39,207 nucleotides of DNA from positions 1-39,207 of the forward strand of contig JAJTDQ010000015.1 in assembly GCA_021300505.1 (NCBI GenBank). The letters run 5' to 3'. The notes beneath the pieces were generated by a model. It was not told the origin of the DNA. It saw nothing but the letters and a program-made list of their open reading frames with translations, and made no database searches. Made by a program: the position numbers and the translations under genes. Below, in pieces: positions 1-8,705 of this stretch. The DNA comes from Cryomorphaceae bacterium (GTDB taxonomy: Bacteria > Bacteroidota > Bacteroidia > Flavobacteriales_D > Crocinitomicaceae). Position 1 is the first letter of the stretch; each line of letters starts with the position of its first letter.

Positions 1-215
1 CCCCCCCCCATCCTCTCGAATCATTCCTTTTCAGAACGGTGCTTTAGATTGTTCCTCCCCCCTCCCCCCCTCCAAAAGGGGGAGATTCCCGCTCCGAGTT
101 CAGAACCAATATGGAGGTTATATTCCGACTCACCATCTAAAGTGGGAAACCTATTCTCCCTTGGTGAGGTATTGGGAAAATCGATACCTTTGTCGCGCAC
201 AAAAAATACTCCACC
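1..215. other. Gene-free leader with C-tracts, upstream of pgk
   Basis: No credible gene is seen here; the short reading frames are low-complexity. The stretch begins with a run of nine C and has further C-runs near 55-72, followed by AAAA and GGGGG near 75-84. The CCCCC...GGGGG pair could form a small hairpin. The rest is the pgk promoter region and leader. The start of this stretch may be the tail of an intergenic region that continues outside the window. Confidence 0.6.
161..192 (+). promoter_or_regulatory. Bacteroidota-type promoter for pgk
   Basis: TTG at 161-163 is followed after 21 bases by TACCTTTG at 185-192. This fits the Bacteroidota housekeeping pattern (-33 TTG, -7 TAnnTTTG). 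Transcription would start near 199, giving a leader of about 17 bases before the ATG at 216. Such short leaders recur in this window. Confidence 0.55.
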
Positions 216-1409
216 ATGGCAGACATTCACACCTATGATTTTTCAGGAAAAAGAGCATTGATTCGAGTTGATTTTAATGTTCCCTTGGACAAAGAAACGA
301 TGGAAGTGACGGACGATACGCGTATTCGTGCCGCGGCGCCTACGATCTTGCATGTGCTGAAAAATGGGGGTAGTGTGGTGTTGATGTCACACCTGGGCCG
401 ACCAAAAAATGGTCCTGAGGATAAGTTCTCGTTGCGCCACATTGTGGATCACACGGCAAAGGTATTGGGTTGTGAAGTGTTGTTTGCAACAGATTGCATT
501 GGTGAAACGGCATTGGCCGCAAGTTCAGCGCTTAAACCAGGACAAGTATTGATGTTGGAAAATGTACGTTTTCATGCGGAAGAAACGGCTGGTGATGTTG
601 AATTTGCGAAGGAACTTGCTAAGAACGGCGATGTCTACATCAACGACGCTTTTGGAACTGCTCACCGAGCTCATGCTAGTACGACAGTGATTGCGCAATT
701 CTTTCCGAACGATAAACTTTTCGGTTTCTTGATTGAAGCGGAAATAAAAAGCGTGGATCGCGTGCTGAACAGCACCGATAAGCCATTGACGGCGATTGTT
801 GGTGGAGCGAAGGTCTCATCTAAAATCACAATCATCGAACGCTTGATTGAAAAAGTAGATAACCTCATCGTTGGTGGTGGAATGGCCTACACATTTGTAA
901 AAGCCAAAGGTGGCAAGGTCGGTGCTTCATTGGTGGAGGACGATTACTTGGATATGGCGCGGAAGATCATCAAAATTGCTGAAGATCGAGGGGTAAATCT
1001 TTACATTCCAACAGACACCATCATTGCAGACGCTTTTGATAACAATGCAAACCGTAAAGAAGTTGCCATCGATGAAATTCCTGATGGATGGATGGGACTC
1101 GATACAGGTTCACAAACTTCAGCAGACTGCCGTGAGATTATCTTGGCGTCAAAACTCATTCTGTGGAACGGTCCAATGGGGGTCTTCGAAATGGAAAACT
1201 TCCAGAAAGGAACTGCAGATGTTGCCATGGCGATCGTTGATGCGACGGCAAATGGTGCTTTCTCCCTGATTGGTGGAGGAGATTCCGTTGCTGCCATCAA
1301 TAAGTTTGGTCTTGCAGACAAGGTGTCTTATGTATCAACTGGTGGAGGTGCTATGCTTGAATATCTCGAGGGCATTGAACTCCCAGGCATCAAGGCCATT
1401 CGCGAATAA
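216..1409 (+). CDS. pgk: Phosphoglycerate kinase
   Basis: This cytosolic glycolytic enzyme transfers phosphate between 1,3-bisphosphoglycerate and ADP to make 3-phosphoglycerate and ATP. The 397 residues match the usual bacterial length. The N-terminal substrate domain opens with the conserved RVDFNVPL at about residues 17-24. It continues with the SHLGRP motif and LENVRFH. The C-terminal nucleotide domain carries [19 protein letters not shown] and the GGGDS loop near residues 353-357, followed by STGGGA. All these family signatures are intact. The ATG at 216 sits about 24 bases after a TACCTTTG promoter element. No other glycolytic gene is adjacent; the next gene is an ECF sigma factor with its own likely promoter. 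Confidence 0.97.
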   Translation: MADIHTYDFSGKRALIRVDFNVPLDKETMEVTDDTRIRAAAPTILHVLKNGGSVVLMSHLGRPKNGPEDKFSLRHIVDHTAKVLGCEVLFATDCIGETALAASSALKPGQVLMLENVRFHAEETAGDVEFAKELAKNGDVYINDAFGTAHRAHASTTVIAQFFPNDKLFGFLIEAEIKSVDRVLNSTDKPLTAIVGGAKVSSKITIIERLIEKVDNLIVGGGMAYTFVKAKGGKVGASLVEDDYLDMARKIIKIAEDRGVNLYIPTDTIIADAFDNNANRKEVAIDEIPDGWMGLDTGSQTSADCREIILASKLILWNGPMGVFEMENFQKGTADVAMAIVDATANGAFSLIGGGDSVAAINKFGLADKVSYVSTGGGAMLEYLEGIELPGIKAIRE

Positions 1410-1420
1410 AAATTTCTTTC

Positions 1421-1452
1421 GTGTAACTTTTCACACTCCTCGGGGTCTAATG
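1421..1452 (+). promoter_or_regulatory. Probable ECF-sigma-dependent promoter (autoregulation)
   Basis: TGTAACTTTT at 1422-1431 and GTCTAA at 1445-1450 are separated so that AAC (1425-1427) lies 17 bases before GTC. ECF sigma factors usually recognise an AAC-containing -35 and a GTC-type -10 at this spacing. The site lies directly upstream of an ECF sigma gene starting at 1470, so self-activation is likely. The TAnnTTTG element typical of the housekeeping sigma is absent here. Confidence 0.5.
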
Positions 1453-1469
1453 TCAGTTCGAACAAAAAA

Positions 1470-1955
1470 ATGACAGCAAAGGAGTACAATCTTGCAGTGG
1501 ATCAATTCGCTGACGGTATCTACCGTTTTGCACTCCGTCACCTGAAAAATGAGATGAGCGCAAAAGATATTGTACAAGAAACCTATACCCGCGTTTGGAT
1601 CAAGCATGAAGATGTTTCCTTCGAAAAGGCGAAGTCATATCTGTTCACTACGGCATATCATGCCATTGTTGATTGGTTCAAAACAGAAAAACGTGGCTTT
1701 GCCGATGGACCAATAGCCGAAGTAGCTGGAACGACATCTTCACCTACGGTTGACCTACAAGAAATTTTGCACGAAGCTTTAGAGACATTGCCTATCATTC
1801 AAAAGACGGTGGTGCTACTTAGGGATTATGAAGGCTACAATTATGGGGAAATTGCAGAAATAGCGGGGCTAAATGAGGCTCAAGTGAAGGTGTATATTTT
1901 TCGCGCTCGCAAAGCATTGCAGGCTTATATTCGACGTATTGATTTGGTTGTGTAA
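1470..1955 (+). CDS. RNA polymerase sigma factor, ECF (sigma-70) family
   Basis: This is a 161-residue alternative sigma factor that directs core RNA polymerase to a small regulon. Region 2 spans roughly residues 6-72 and includes the AKDIVQETYTRVW segment typical of ECF region 2.2. Region 4 spans about residues 105-158, with LPIIQKTVVLLRDYEGYNYGEIAEI followed by the helix-turn-helix LNEAQVKVYIFRARKAL. There is no region 3, as expected for ECF factors. The stop codon overlaps the next gene's ATG by one base (TAATG), implying translational coupling to the anti-sigma-like protein. An AAC/GTC-type promoter lies immediately upstream. The signal it responds to cannot be told from the sequence. Confidence 0.93.
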   Translation: MTAKEYNLAVDQFADGIYRFALRHLKNEMSAKDIVQETYTRVWIKHEDVSFEKAKSYLFTTAYHAIVDWFKTEKRGFADGPIAEVAGTTSSPTVDLQEILHEALETLPIIQKTVVLLRDYEGYNYGEIAEIAGLNEAQVKVYIFRARKALQAYIRRIDLVV

Positions 1956-2962
1956 TGGAAAGAAGGGAAATAAATAGCGACAATTACGAAGCATTTTACC
2001 TTGATTATCTCGAGGGAAATTTGAGCGCAGAAGAAAGTGCTCAGCTTCAGTCATTCCTTTTGCTTCACCCAGAATTGGAGCTTGATTTTGATGATGTGCC
2101 TCCCTTATTGCTAGCGCATACCCTACCCCTTCAACATGACTTCAAGCGCGGATTGAAACACGTTGATTTATTGAATGACGCGATCTCAGAACAAAATACA
2201 GAAGAGTTCATCATCGCACATCATGAAGGACTTCTAAGTGAGCAAAGGTCAGAAGAATTGTTTCTTTTTGTTCAAACGAATACTGCTCTTCAACATCTAT
2301 TTACTGCCTATGGGCGCATTCGACTTGAATCCCCTACTCAAGAAATTTATCCGAATAAAGCAGATTTGAAGCGCAAGTCGAGTCGCATTGTTCCGTTGCT
2401 TTATCTTTCCGGTGCGGCAGCGGCTATCGTTGTACTTTTCTTGGCATATCGATTTAATAGCGCTGCAGTTACTCAAGATAATGCTCCCGTTACAGCGCTG
2501 AAGAAAAGTGAACCTAAAACTGAAAAGCAAGGTACAGACGTACAGACTTCGGAGGAGCCACAACCGTTTTCGTGGAATACATCACCAATAGATCTGGATA
2601 ATCCATTTACTCCTCAACAATCACAGCATGACACTGAGTCAGTACCTGATGTAAGGATCAATCCGGAAATTGAACCTCAAGAAACACGAGTGGAAGCGCC
2701 CGAATTGGCGATGGACACACCGATTGTTACTCCACAACCAGAAGAAAATTCTTTAGCAGTGCTGAACACCGCAGAAAAAAACAAAGTGGGCGCAGACGAA
2801 TTTGTCAATCCGATCTTCCCTGTGACGAATGTGCTCACGAATGTATTGAACAAAGAAGTGGATTTTGGCACTACGCGCAAAGAAGTTGCCGATGGCCGAG
2901 GATTTTACATTAAGATTGGAAAGTTTGAGCTATCGCACAATGCGAGCCGCGCTTCTCGTTGA
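1955..2962 (+). CDS. Anti-sigma-factor-like membrane protein
   Basis: This 335-residue protein is likely the membrane-bound regulator of the sigma factor just upstream. The N-terminus (about residues 8-45) has the FYLDYLEGNLSAEESAQLQ and FLLLHPELE pattern of Bacteroidota anti-sigma proteins, with a similar second copy near residues 85-110 (FIIAHHEGLLSEQ). No zinc-binding HxxxCxxC motif is visible. One hydrophobic segment at about 146-168 would span the inner membrane. It is followed by a long low-complexity periplasmic part rich in P, E, Q and T. The start overlaps the sigma gene stop by one base. The sigma-binding role is inferred from gene order and the N-terminal pattern. Confidence 0.72.
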   Translation: MERREINSDNYEAFYLDYLEGNLSAEESAQLQSFLLLHPELELDFDDVPPLLLAHTLPLQHDFKRGLKHVDLLNDAISEQNTEEFIIAHHEGLLSEQRSEELFLFVQTNTALQHLFTAYGRIRLESPTQEIYPNKADLKRKSSRIVPLLYLSGAAAAIVVLFLAYRFNSAAVTQDNAPVTALKKSEPKTEKQGTDVQTSEEPQPFSWNTSPIDLDNPFTPQQSQHDTESVPDVRINPEIEPQETRVEAPELAMDTPIVTPQPEENSLAVLNTAEKNKVGADEFVNPIFPVTNVLTNVLNKEVDFGTTRKEVADGRGFYIKIGKFELSHNASRASR

Positions 2963-3020
2963 TTATTTGAACCCTGCGGGAATTCGGAATTTGATCCTGT
3001 CGGAATTCAGCATTTGATCA

Positions 3021-3064
3021 AGTCCTTTGTCCTTTGTCTTTCAGCGAAGTGGTCCTTTGTCATT
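3021..3064 (+). repeat. Dispersed 44-bp repeat, family A, copy 1
   Basis: This segment, with core TTCAGCGAAG flanked by GTC-TTTGTCC runs, matches the reverse complement of 24382-24425 at 39 of 44 positions by hand alignment. A more diverged same-strand copy lies at about 33045-33088. No reading frame crosses it. Its function is unknown. Confidence 0.7.
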
Positions 3065-3099
3065 AATGGTAGCTTCGAGACTTCCTTCGGAACACCAGT

Positions 3100-3150
3100 G
3101 AATTCAGAGCGATAGTGAGAACGGAGAGTGACCGGAGCATACACTAGTCT
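3100..3150 (+). repeat. Dispersed 51-bp repeat, family C, copy 1
   Basis: It starts with GAATTCAGAGCGA and contains GGAGAGTGACCGGAGCAT. Related copies lie at 32822-32872 and 33250-33300. Copy 1 and copy 3 agree at about 43 of 51 positions by eye. All copies are intergenic and in the same orientation. Confidence 0.7.
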
Positions 3151-3212
3151 TAAAATCTTGATGTCTTAGCATCTTGAAATCCACAATGCCCTTTGTCTTG
3201 ACTCGTCACTAC

Positions 3213-3243
3213 AAAAAAATACCCCGAACTTTCGCCCGAGGTA
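3213..3243 (-). terminator. Rho-independent terminator of the lipoprotein gene
   Basis: Read on the minus strand, a 10-bp stem (3234-3243 with 3220-3229, three G-U wobble pairs) closed by a GAAA tetraloop is followed by seven T. It lies about 25 bases past the stop of the minus-strand gene at 3267. Confidence 0.8.
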
Positions 3244-3266
3244 CCCTAAAAAATGGTGAGATCTAA

Positions 3267-3677
3267 TTATTTCGTTACCAATGTCATAATGTACGTAACA
3301 CCGTTGCTCGTGCTAGAAAGCTTCATTTCATCTTTTGTCAACCTTACTATTGTGTATGTTGTTGCACTACCTGAAGAATCAGTAAACGTAAGTGTCGATT
3401 TATCATCGCTCAATGCCCAAGTACCATTGTCAACGCTTGTTCCAAATATATTTGTTGTAATTGAAACAGTGTTGTCTTTTTTTACATCAATTGACTCAAC
3501 CGTATTGAACGATAAAATGTCATTTCCATTAGCTACCCAAGCGCTGACAGTCCATACATTTACTACACGTGACTTTGCAGAAAGCAATGTAAAATTTGAT
3601 CCTTCATCGTATTTTGCACATGAGCTGATTGTCATTGTTGCAGCAACGATCATTAAAATTCCGAATACCTTTTTCAT
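3267..3677 (-). CDS. Lipocalin-like lipoprotein
   Basis: This is a small 136-residue secreted lipoprotein. Starting at MKKVFGIL gives a signal peptide ending in the lipobox ISSC with lipidated Cys20; a start 22 codons further upstream would add an implausible extension. The rest has the short alternating strands of Bacteroidota lipocalin-like lipoproteins, including a W near VVNVWTV, the GTWALSDDKSTLTF hairpin and a KDEMKLSS strand. It probably forms a small beta-barrel anchored to a membrane on the periplasmic side. The ligand is unknown. The gene stands alone between the ECF locus and the carboxylase gene and has a strong terminator. The lipoprotein assignment is firm; the lipocalin-like fold is inferred. 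Confidence 0.75.
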   Translation of the reverse strand: MKKVFGILMIVAATMTISSCAKYDEGSNFTLLSAKSRVVNVWTVSAWVANGNDILSFNTVESIDVKKDNTVSITTNIFGTSVDNGTWALSDDKSTLTFTDSSGSATTYTIVRLTKDEMKLSSTSNGVTYIMTLVTK

Positions 3678-3791
3678 AGTTGTTTTTTTTGCAAATGTAC
3701 ATAGTATGAACATACATTGCCATTTATTTGAAAAGAATTTCAAAGTTCAATGTACCTTGCTATAATGTATATCCACATCCAATAGAACCAC

Positions 3792-3799
3792 TATCTTTG
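3792..3799 (+). promoter_or_regulatory. TAnnTTTG promoter element for the carboxyltransferase gene
   Basis: TATCTTTG lies 23 bases before the ATG at 3823, the usual distance for Bacteroidota promoters here. No well-spaced upstream TTG is seen (nearest at 3757), so only the -7 element is supported. Confidence 0.45.
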
Positions 3800-3822
3800 T
3801 TCGAACACCCAATAAGAATACC

Positions 3823-5364
3823 ATGAATAAGAACGAAGAGCTGATTCAACGCAGAAAAGATTCAATGACTGGAGGCGGTCAGGCGCGCATCGACAAACAA
3901 CACCAACAAGGTAAATTGGCAGCACGCGAGCGAATAGAATTGCTCTTGGATGAAAATAGTTTCCATGAATTGGGACAATTTGTTGAGCACCGATCTACTT
4001 CTTTTGGGCTCGACAAACAAAAGTTTGCGGGTGATGGTGTAGTCACTGGATTTGGAACTGTTCATGGTCGTTTGGTGTACGTCTTTGCGCAAGATTTCAC
4101 AGTGCTGGGTGGTTCTTTAGCTGAAGCACATGCAGAGAAAATTTGCCGCATCATGGATTTAGCCATGAAAAACGGTGCTCCTGTGATTGGATTGAATGAT
4201 TCAGGTGGTGCGCGTATCCAAGAAGGGGTGCTATCGCTCGCTGGATATGCAGACATTTTCTTCAGAAATACACGTGCATCGGGTGTCATTCCACAGATTT
4301 CAGTCATTATGGGTCCTTGTGCCGGAGGGGCGGTGTATTCGCCAGCCTTGACCGACTTCGTTTTCATGGTGGAAGAAACATCTTACATGTTTGTTACCGG
4401 ACCAAATGTGGTGAAAACGGTGACTCACGAAGAGGTAAGCTCGGAAGATCTTGGAGGTGCAAAAGCACACGCAGAGAAATCTGGTGTAAACCATTTCACC
4501 GCGGCAAACGATGTAGAATGCTTGAAAAAAGTGCGCGACTTGGTGACCTACTTCCCACAGAACGCCAACGAATTAGCCCCACATACCACGCAGTTTGACT
4601 TCACTCACTCAAAGCTCGAAACCATAAAAGGCATTATGCCTGACAATGCTAATGTTCCTTACGACATCCGCAAGGTCGTTGAATGTGTAATCGATGACAC
4701 AAGCTTCCGCGAGGTGCATGAAGATTTCGCGAAGAACATCGTTGTAGGTTTTGCCCGTATCGAAGGACGTTCAATTGGTGTGATTGCGAATCAGCCTGCA
4801 TCAATGGCGGGTGTATTGGATATTGATTCTTCACGTAAAGGTGCGCGTTTCGTGCGTTTTTGTGATGCCTTTAACATCCCATTATTGGTGTTTGAAGATG
4901 TGCCTGGGTTCTTACCTGGAACCGACCAAGAATGGCGAGGAATCATTACACATGGTGCTAAATTACTTTATGCATTCTCTGAGGCAACAGTGCCAAGAAT
5001 TACAGTAATCACACGTAAGGCATATGGTGGAGCCTTCGACGTGATGAATTCCAAAAGCATTGGGGCTGATTTGAACTTCGCTTGGCCAAGTGCTGAAATC
5101 GCAGTAATGGGTGCCAAAGGAGCCGCGGAAATTATCTTCAAACGCGAAATTTCATCTGATCCAGATCCACAAGCAAAATGGTTAGAAAAAGAAGCAGAAT
5201 ATGCTGAAATGTTTGCCAATCCATACCGTGCTGCGGAAAGAGGAATAATCGATGATGTAATCCTTCCAGAAGAAACACGCAAAAAGGTGATCGCAGGATT
5301 CAAAATGCTTGAAAAGAAGGCAGAAGTTCTTCCGATGAAAAAGCACGGGAATATCCCGTTGTAA
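3823..5364 (+). CDS. pccB: Acyl-CoA carboxylase carboxyltransferase subunit (propionyl-CoA carboxylase beta type)
   Basis: The 513-residue protein is the carboxyltransferase of a biotin-dependent acyl-CoA carboxylase. It moves CO2 from carboxybiotin to an acyl-CoA, most likely propionyl-CoA giving methylmalonyl-CoA. The N-terminal domain has [13 protein letters not shown] and the acyl-CoA oxyanion motif SGGARIQEG at about residues 127-135, then [12 protein letters not shown]. The C-terminal domain has the biotin-side motif with [11 protein letters not shown] near residue 400 and [10 protein letters not shown]. The length is normal for PccB/MmdA. Biotin carboxylase and carrier genes are not in the window. 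The same family includes acetyl-CoA, methylcrotonyl-CoA and decarboxylase subunits, so substrate is inferred from overall similarity. Confidence 0.92.
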   Translation: MNKNEELIQRRKDSMTGGGQARIDKQHQQGKLAARERIELLLDENSFHELGQFVEHRSTSFGLDKQKFAGDGVVTGFGTVHGRLVYVFAQDFTVLGGSLAEAHAEKICRIMDLAMKNGAPVIGLNDSGGARIQEGVLSLAGYADIFFRNTRASGVIPQISVIMGPCAGGAVYSPALTDFVFMVEETSYMFVTGPNVVKTVTHEEVSSEDLGGAKAHAEKSGVNHFTAANDVECLKKVRDLVTYFPQNANELAPHTTQFDFTHSKLETIKGIMPDNANVPYDIRKVVECVIDDTSFREVHEDFAKNIVVGFARIEGRSIGVIANQPASMAGVLDIDSSRKGARFVRFCDAFNIPLLVFEDVPGFLPGTDQEWRGIITHGAKLLYAFSEATVPRITVITRKAYGGAFDVMNSKSIGADLNFAWPSAEIAVMGAKGAAEIIFKREISSDPDPQAKWLEKEAEYAEMFANPYRAAERGIIDDVILPEETRKKVIAGFKMLEKKAEVLPMKKHGNIPL

Positions 5365-5383
5365 AGGAAAAACTAGACTAAAG

Positions 5384-5414
5384 TTGTCGTTTTCTACAGT
5401 ATTTAGTATCTTAC
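5384..5414 (+). promoter_or_regulatory. Possible promoter of the FIST-kinase-regulator operon
   Basis: TTG at 5384-5386 is followed after 20 bases by TATCTTAC at 5407-5414, a partial match to TAnnTTTG. It lies 16 bases before the ATG at 5430. A small inverted repeat, ACGGGA/TCCCGT at 5345-5359, overlaps the end of the preceding gene but has no T-tract. Confidence 0.4.
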
Positions 5415-5429
5415 AATAAAATATAAAAT

Positions 5430-6617
5430 ATGCTACACTTTTACTCTTCCAGTACGCGCATGGTGAATACACGTCGCGGTGTTCAAGAATGTTTAGAATC
5501 AGCCATGGGCAATGACTTCCAAAACAGTGATTTGTTGATTTTCCACGCTGCTATCGGCCACGATTTTCAAGAAATGGTGGATGAAGCTGCCCAACTAGCT
5601 CCAAATGCGCGCATTGTTGCAGCATCTTGTTGTGGTGTTGTTGGACGTGAAGGAGTAAGTGAATCCATGAAAGACATGGCGCTGATGGCAGTGAAAGGAA
5701 AAGAATTCGCATTGGAGTCGTGCAATGAAATCTACGGCCATAACTCCTATGAGAAGACATTGGAGATGGCGAAAAGTCTTCATGCCGCTCAACCAGGCAT
5801 CAATATGCTTTACTTTTTAGCTTCTGGAATTGATATCGACAACGACAAATGCATCGAAGCACTTGAGTTTGTGTTTGGAGAAGGGGTTACCATCTTCGGT
5901 GCGACATCTTCAGATAACATGAAGGGATATGTTTCTTTCCAGGCCGTGGATAAACATGTATACGAGCACGGTGCATATGTCATCGGATTTTCGGATCCTA
6001 CATTAAAGGTGGAAACGCAAGCAACACATGGATTTGTAGCCATAGGCGAGCCTTTGGTGGTGACGAAGGCAGAAGGACATATTATCAAAGAATTTAACGG
6101 TAAACCTGCATGGACTGAGTATTTGAATCGTTTAGGATTGACGGGCAAAGAAGCTGATTGTGGCGATACCATTCCGCTTGGTGCTTTGGGGGAAAAATTG
6201 TCTCCCGCACTCGCAAAAGAATACGGAAACGAACATCTTCTGCGCGTAGTAACCAAGCACGATGGTGACGATATGCACTATGCAACGACAATTCATGAAG
6301 GTGCCGAGTTGTGGTTGACAACACGTGATGAGGACTTAATTTTCTCTGAAATGGACCGAATTGTTGAAGAAATCACGAAGCGTATGCAGGGCAAGGAGGC
6401 TGTAGCTGTCTTTCACGCAGACTGTTTGGCGCGCGGACGTTTTCTTTTCAACAGAATCATCAAGGAGGAACTTGTCAACCGCATGCAATATCCATTCTAT
6501 AGCAATGGCGAATGTCCACCGTGGTTGGGAATGTATGGCTTTGGTGAGTTTGCGCGTTTGGGAGGAAAAAATACCTACCACAACTACACAACCGCTTTGT
6601 ATGTGATTTATCGCTAA
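5430..6617 (+). CDS. FIST domain sensor protein (NosP-like)
   Basis: The 395-residue cytosolic protein has a FIST N domain (about residues 25-220, with IVAASCCGVVGREGV and TIFGATSSDN) and a FIST C domain (about 225-375, ending with NGECPPWLGMYGFGEFARLGG). No signal peptide or membrane segment is seen. FIST proteins are sensory. The NosP subgroup binds haem, senses nitric oxide and controls a co-encoded histidine kinase. Here a histidine kinase starts six bases after the stop and a response regulator follows, which fits that arrangement. The haem ligand cannot be assigned by eye, so NO sensing is inference; amino acid sensing, proposed for other FIST proteins, is also possible. Confidence 0.85.
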   Translation: MLHFYSSSTRMVNTRRGVQECLESAMGNDFQNSDLLIFHAAIGHDFQEMVDEAAQLAPNARIVAASCCGVVGREGVSESMKDMALMAVKGKEFALESCNEIYGHNSYEKTLEMAKSLHAAQPGINMLYFLASGIDIDNDKCIEALEFVFGEGVTIFGATSSDNMKGYVSFQAVDKHVYEHGAYVIGFSDPTLKVETQATHGFVAIGEPLVVTKAEGHIIKEFNGKPAWTEYLNRLGLTGKEADCGDTIPLGALGEKLSPALAKEYGNEHLLRVVTKHDGDDMHYATTIHEGAELWLTTRDEDLIFSEMDRIVEEITKRMQGKEAVAVFHADCLARGRFLFNRIIKEELVNRMQYPFYSNGECPPWLGMYGFGEFARLGGKNTYHNYTTALYVIYR

Positions 6618-6623
6618 GCGAAT

Positions 6624-8705
6624 ATGCCACACACCTTAAGTCCGGAAGAGCTATATCAAAAATACCTCGACTTACAGTTGAGGGTAACACGATTTTCATC
6701 TATCGAGCAGGAATTGATCAACACGCGTGATCAGCTCGACCATGAATTGGTAATGCACAAGCGTCTACTGGAGTTTAATGCAGAGGCACTTAAGCTCAGC
6801 TCTGAAAAGGATTTTATTCACTTGGTGGCAGAGTCCCTAATCGATGTGTGCGAGTCACAAATTGCGTATGTTTCCTTTATAAACAAAAGAAATACTGAGC
6901 GCTTTTTGGTTTTGGAGGGTGTGCGTAAAAAAGATGAGCCTACTGTAATAGATGAGCTTGAGCACTCGATGGCCGCAAATTCTATTCAAAAGGGTGTGGA
7001 AATTGTGCATCTGGGAGAAGAATCCAACGGTATCATTACGAGTTGCATGTATTCTTCAATTATTCATATCAATGCGCATATGAATATCGTAATTGCAACC
7101 GCTGTCTCAAAGGAAAAAGCGCCTCTCTATCCAGCCATCAAAGATCGTTCAAAAATCTTGTTTTCGTTGTTTGCGCAACAGGTGGAATCCATTCTTTCCA
7201 ACATCATCATTGCACAGCAAAATCGTGAGCAGATGAGTACGATTGCCAATGCACAAATAGAATTAAAGAAATTATCGCTCATTGCCACAAAGGCAAAAAG
7301 TGGGGTAATCATTTCTGATTCTATGGGAAGAATTGAGTGGGTAAACAACTCTTTTGAGCAAACAACTGGATTTAAGCTAGAAGAAGTTATCGGTAAAAAG
7401 CCGAAAGAGTTTCTTCAATCAGATTTAACAAGTAAAGAGGATAAAGAAAAAATGGCTAGTGCCCTAGCGGCAAAAAAAAGCGTTGAATTAACGGTATTGA
7501 ATAAAAGTAAATCGGGACAACACTATTACAACCAATTAGTCATTACACCTGTCTTCGACGAGGAAGGAAATCACATCAATTTTATTGCACTTCAAAAAGA
7601 CATTACTGCTGAAGAGAATTATAAAAAGGAACTGATTCAAATCAATTCACGTTTCGAGTTAATTACAAATGGAGCAAACATCGGTATGTGGGAATGGGAT
7701 TGTGTAAAGAACATTACAGTTTGGAATTCCGTCCTTCATAAATTCTACGGCATCAAAGAAGAGGAGGATTTGAATCGAAATACAGTCTGGTATGATTCGA
7801 TTCACCCAGACGACAAGGAAGATATGGAGGAAAATATGTCTTTGCTTTCATCGGGAAAAAAACACGTTATTGAGCAAAATTACCGGGTGATTCGTCAACG
7901 ATTCAATAATGATATTCGCTATGTTAAGAGCCTATCTCAAGGCATCTGGGACGAAGGAAAAAAGCTTGTTCGTATCGTTGGTTCTTCAATTGATATTACC
8001 GAAGAAAAGGAATACGAGTCGCGATTGATTGATAAAAATACCGAGCTCGAAAAAATCAACAAAGAACTCGACCAGTTCATTTACAGCATTTCACATGACT
8101 TGCGCTCTCCTCTCCTTTCTATCAAAGGACTTTTGACCTTGATCGAAACCTCTGTTGATGAATCAGAATCTAAACTGTACCATGAATTGATTGGAAAAAG
8201 TGTTGGAAGGTTAGACAATACGATCCTTGAAATTCTTGCATACAGCAGAAATGCACGAGTTGATATTCAACGTGACGCGTTTAACTTGAAAGAAATAGTT
8301 GAACAGCTGTTTGAAGATTTATCCTTCATGGCAGCTGAAGGCGAGCCAATAATTGTTTCAGACAGAACGCGAATTGAAACACTGCTTAAAAATTTGATAT
8401 CAAATGCTATAAAGTACCGAAAGAAGAATGCGACCGATTCTTTGGTTCATGTGAAAATGAAGAATGAAGGTGCCTCTTTCATGATTGAGGTAATTGACAA
8501 TGGCGAGGGCATTTCAGAACGAAACCAGAAAAAGGTATTCGATATGTTTTACCGCGCATCTTCGAGTAGCCAAGGCACAGGACTCGGCTTGGCGATGTGT
8601 CAAGAAATCGTCAAAAAACTGAAAGGTGAAATAAAATTAACATCGCAACTTGGTGAGGGAACAACAATTACCTTAATTTTACCTAACAATCCACTAAGCG
8701 CATGA
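6624..8705 (+). CDS. Cytosolic GAF-PAS-PAS sensor histidine kinase
   Basis: The 693-residue kinase has no membrane segment. An N-terminal coiled stretch is followed by a GAF-like domain (about residues 45-195). PAS 1 (about 218-332) ends at KDITAEE and PAS 2 (about 342-460) ends at IDITEEK. A linker coiled coil precedes HisKA, where the phospho-acceptor is His491 in SISHDLRSP. The HATPase domain has the N box NLISNAIKYR, G1 IDNGEGIS and G2 GTGLGLAM, all intact, so it should be active. The PAS 1 domain has a LOV-like layout but lacks the LOV cysteine. The gene lies 6 bases after the FIST gene and overlaps the response regulator by ATGA. The likely input is the FIST protein; the likely output is the following regulator. 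Confidence 0.92.
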   Translation: MPHTLSPEELYQKYLDLQLRVTRFSSIEQELINTRDQLDHELVMHKRLLEFNAEALKLSSEKDFIHLVAESLIDVCESQIAYVSFINKRNTERFLVLEGVRKKDEPTVIDELEHSMAANSIQKGVEIVHLGEESNGIITSCMYSSIIHINAHMNIVIATAVSKEKAPLYPAIKDRSKILFSLFAQQVESILSNIIIAQQNREQMSTIANAQIELKKLSLIATKAKSGVIISDSMGRIEWVNNSFEQTTGFKLEEVIGKKPKEFLQSDLTSKEDKEKMASALAAKKSVELTVLNKSKSGQHYYNQLVITPVFDEEGNHINFIALQKDITAEENYKKELIQINSRFELITNGANIGMWEWDCVKNITVWNSVLHKFYGIKEEEDLNRNTVWYDSIHPDDKEDMEENMSLLSSGKKHVIEQNYRVIRQRFNNDIRYVKSLSQGIWDEGKKLVRIVGSSIDITEEKEYESRLIDKNTELEKINKELDQFIYSISHDLRSPLLSIKGLLTLIETSVDESESKLYHELIGKSVGRLDNTILEILAYSRNARVDIQRDAFNLKEIVEQLFEDLSFMAAEGEPIIVSDRTRIETLLKNLISNAIKYRKKNATDSLVHVKMKNEGASFMIEVIDNGEGISERNQKKVFDMFYRASSSSQGTGLGLAMCQEIVKKLKGEIKLTSQLGEGTTITLILPNNPLSA

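Larger units (their letters stand above)
2963..3212. other. Gene-free gap with dispersed repeats
   Basis: No coding sequence is supported. The gap holds AATTC/TTTGATC linkers alternating with mini-hairpins such as CCCTGCGGG. It also has one copy each of two repeats found elsewhere in the window, at 3021-3064 and 3100-3150. Its right edge is the terminator of the minus-strand lipoprotein gene. Confidence 0.6.

Noticed and set aside
3253-3765. Plus-strand open frame of 170 codons
   Set aside because: It is the antisense shadow of the lipoprotein gene, which has a lipobox and a terminator.
5345-5359. ACGGGA/TCCCGT hairpin as a terminator after the carboxyltransferase gene
   Set aside because: It overlaps the coding end and has no T-tract; it may matter little.
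7279-7620. PAS 1 of the FIST-linked kinase as a blue-light LOV domain
   Set aside because: The LOV cysteine motif (GRNCRFLQ) is replaced by GKKPKEFLQ, so no photo-adduct could form.
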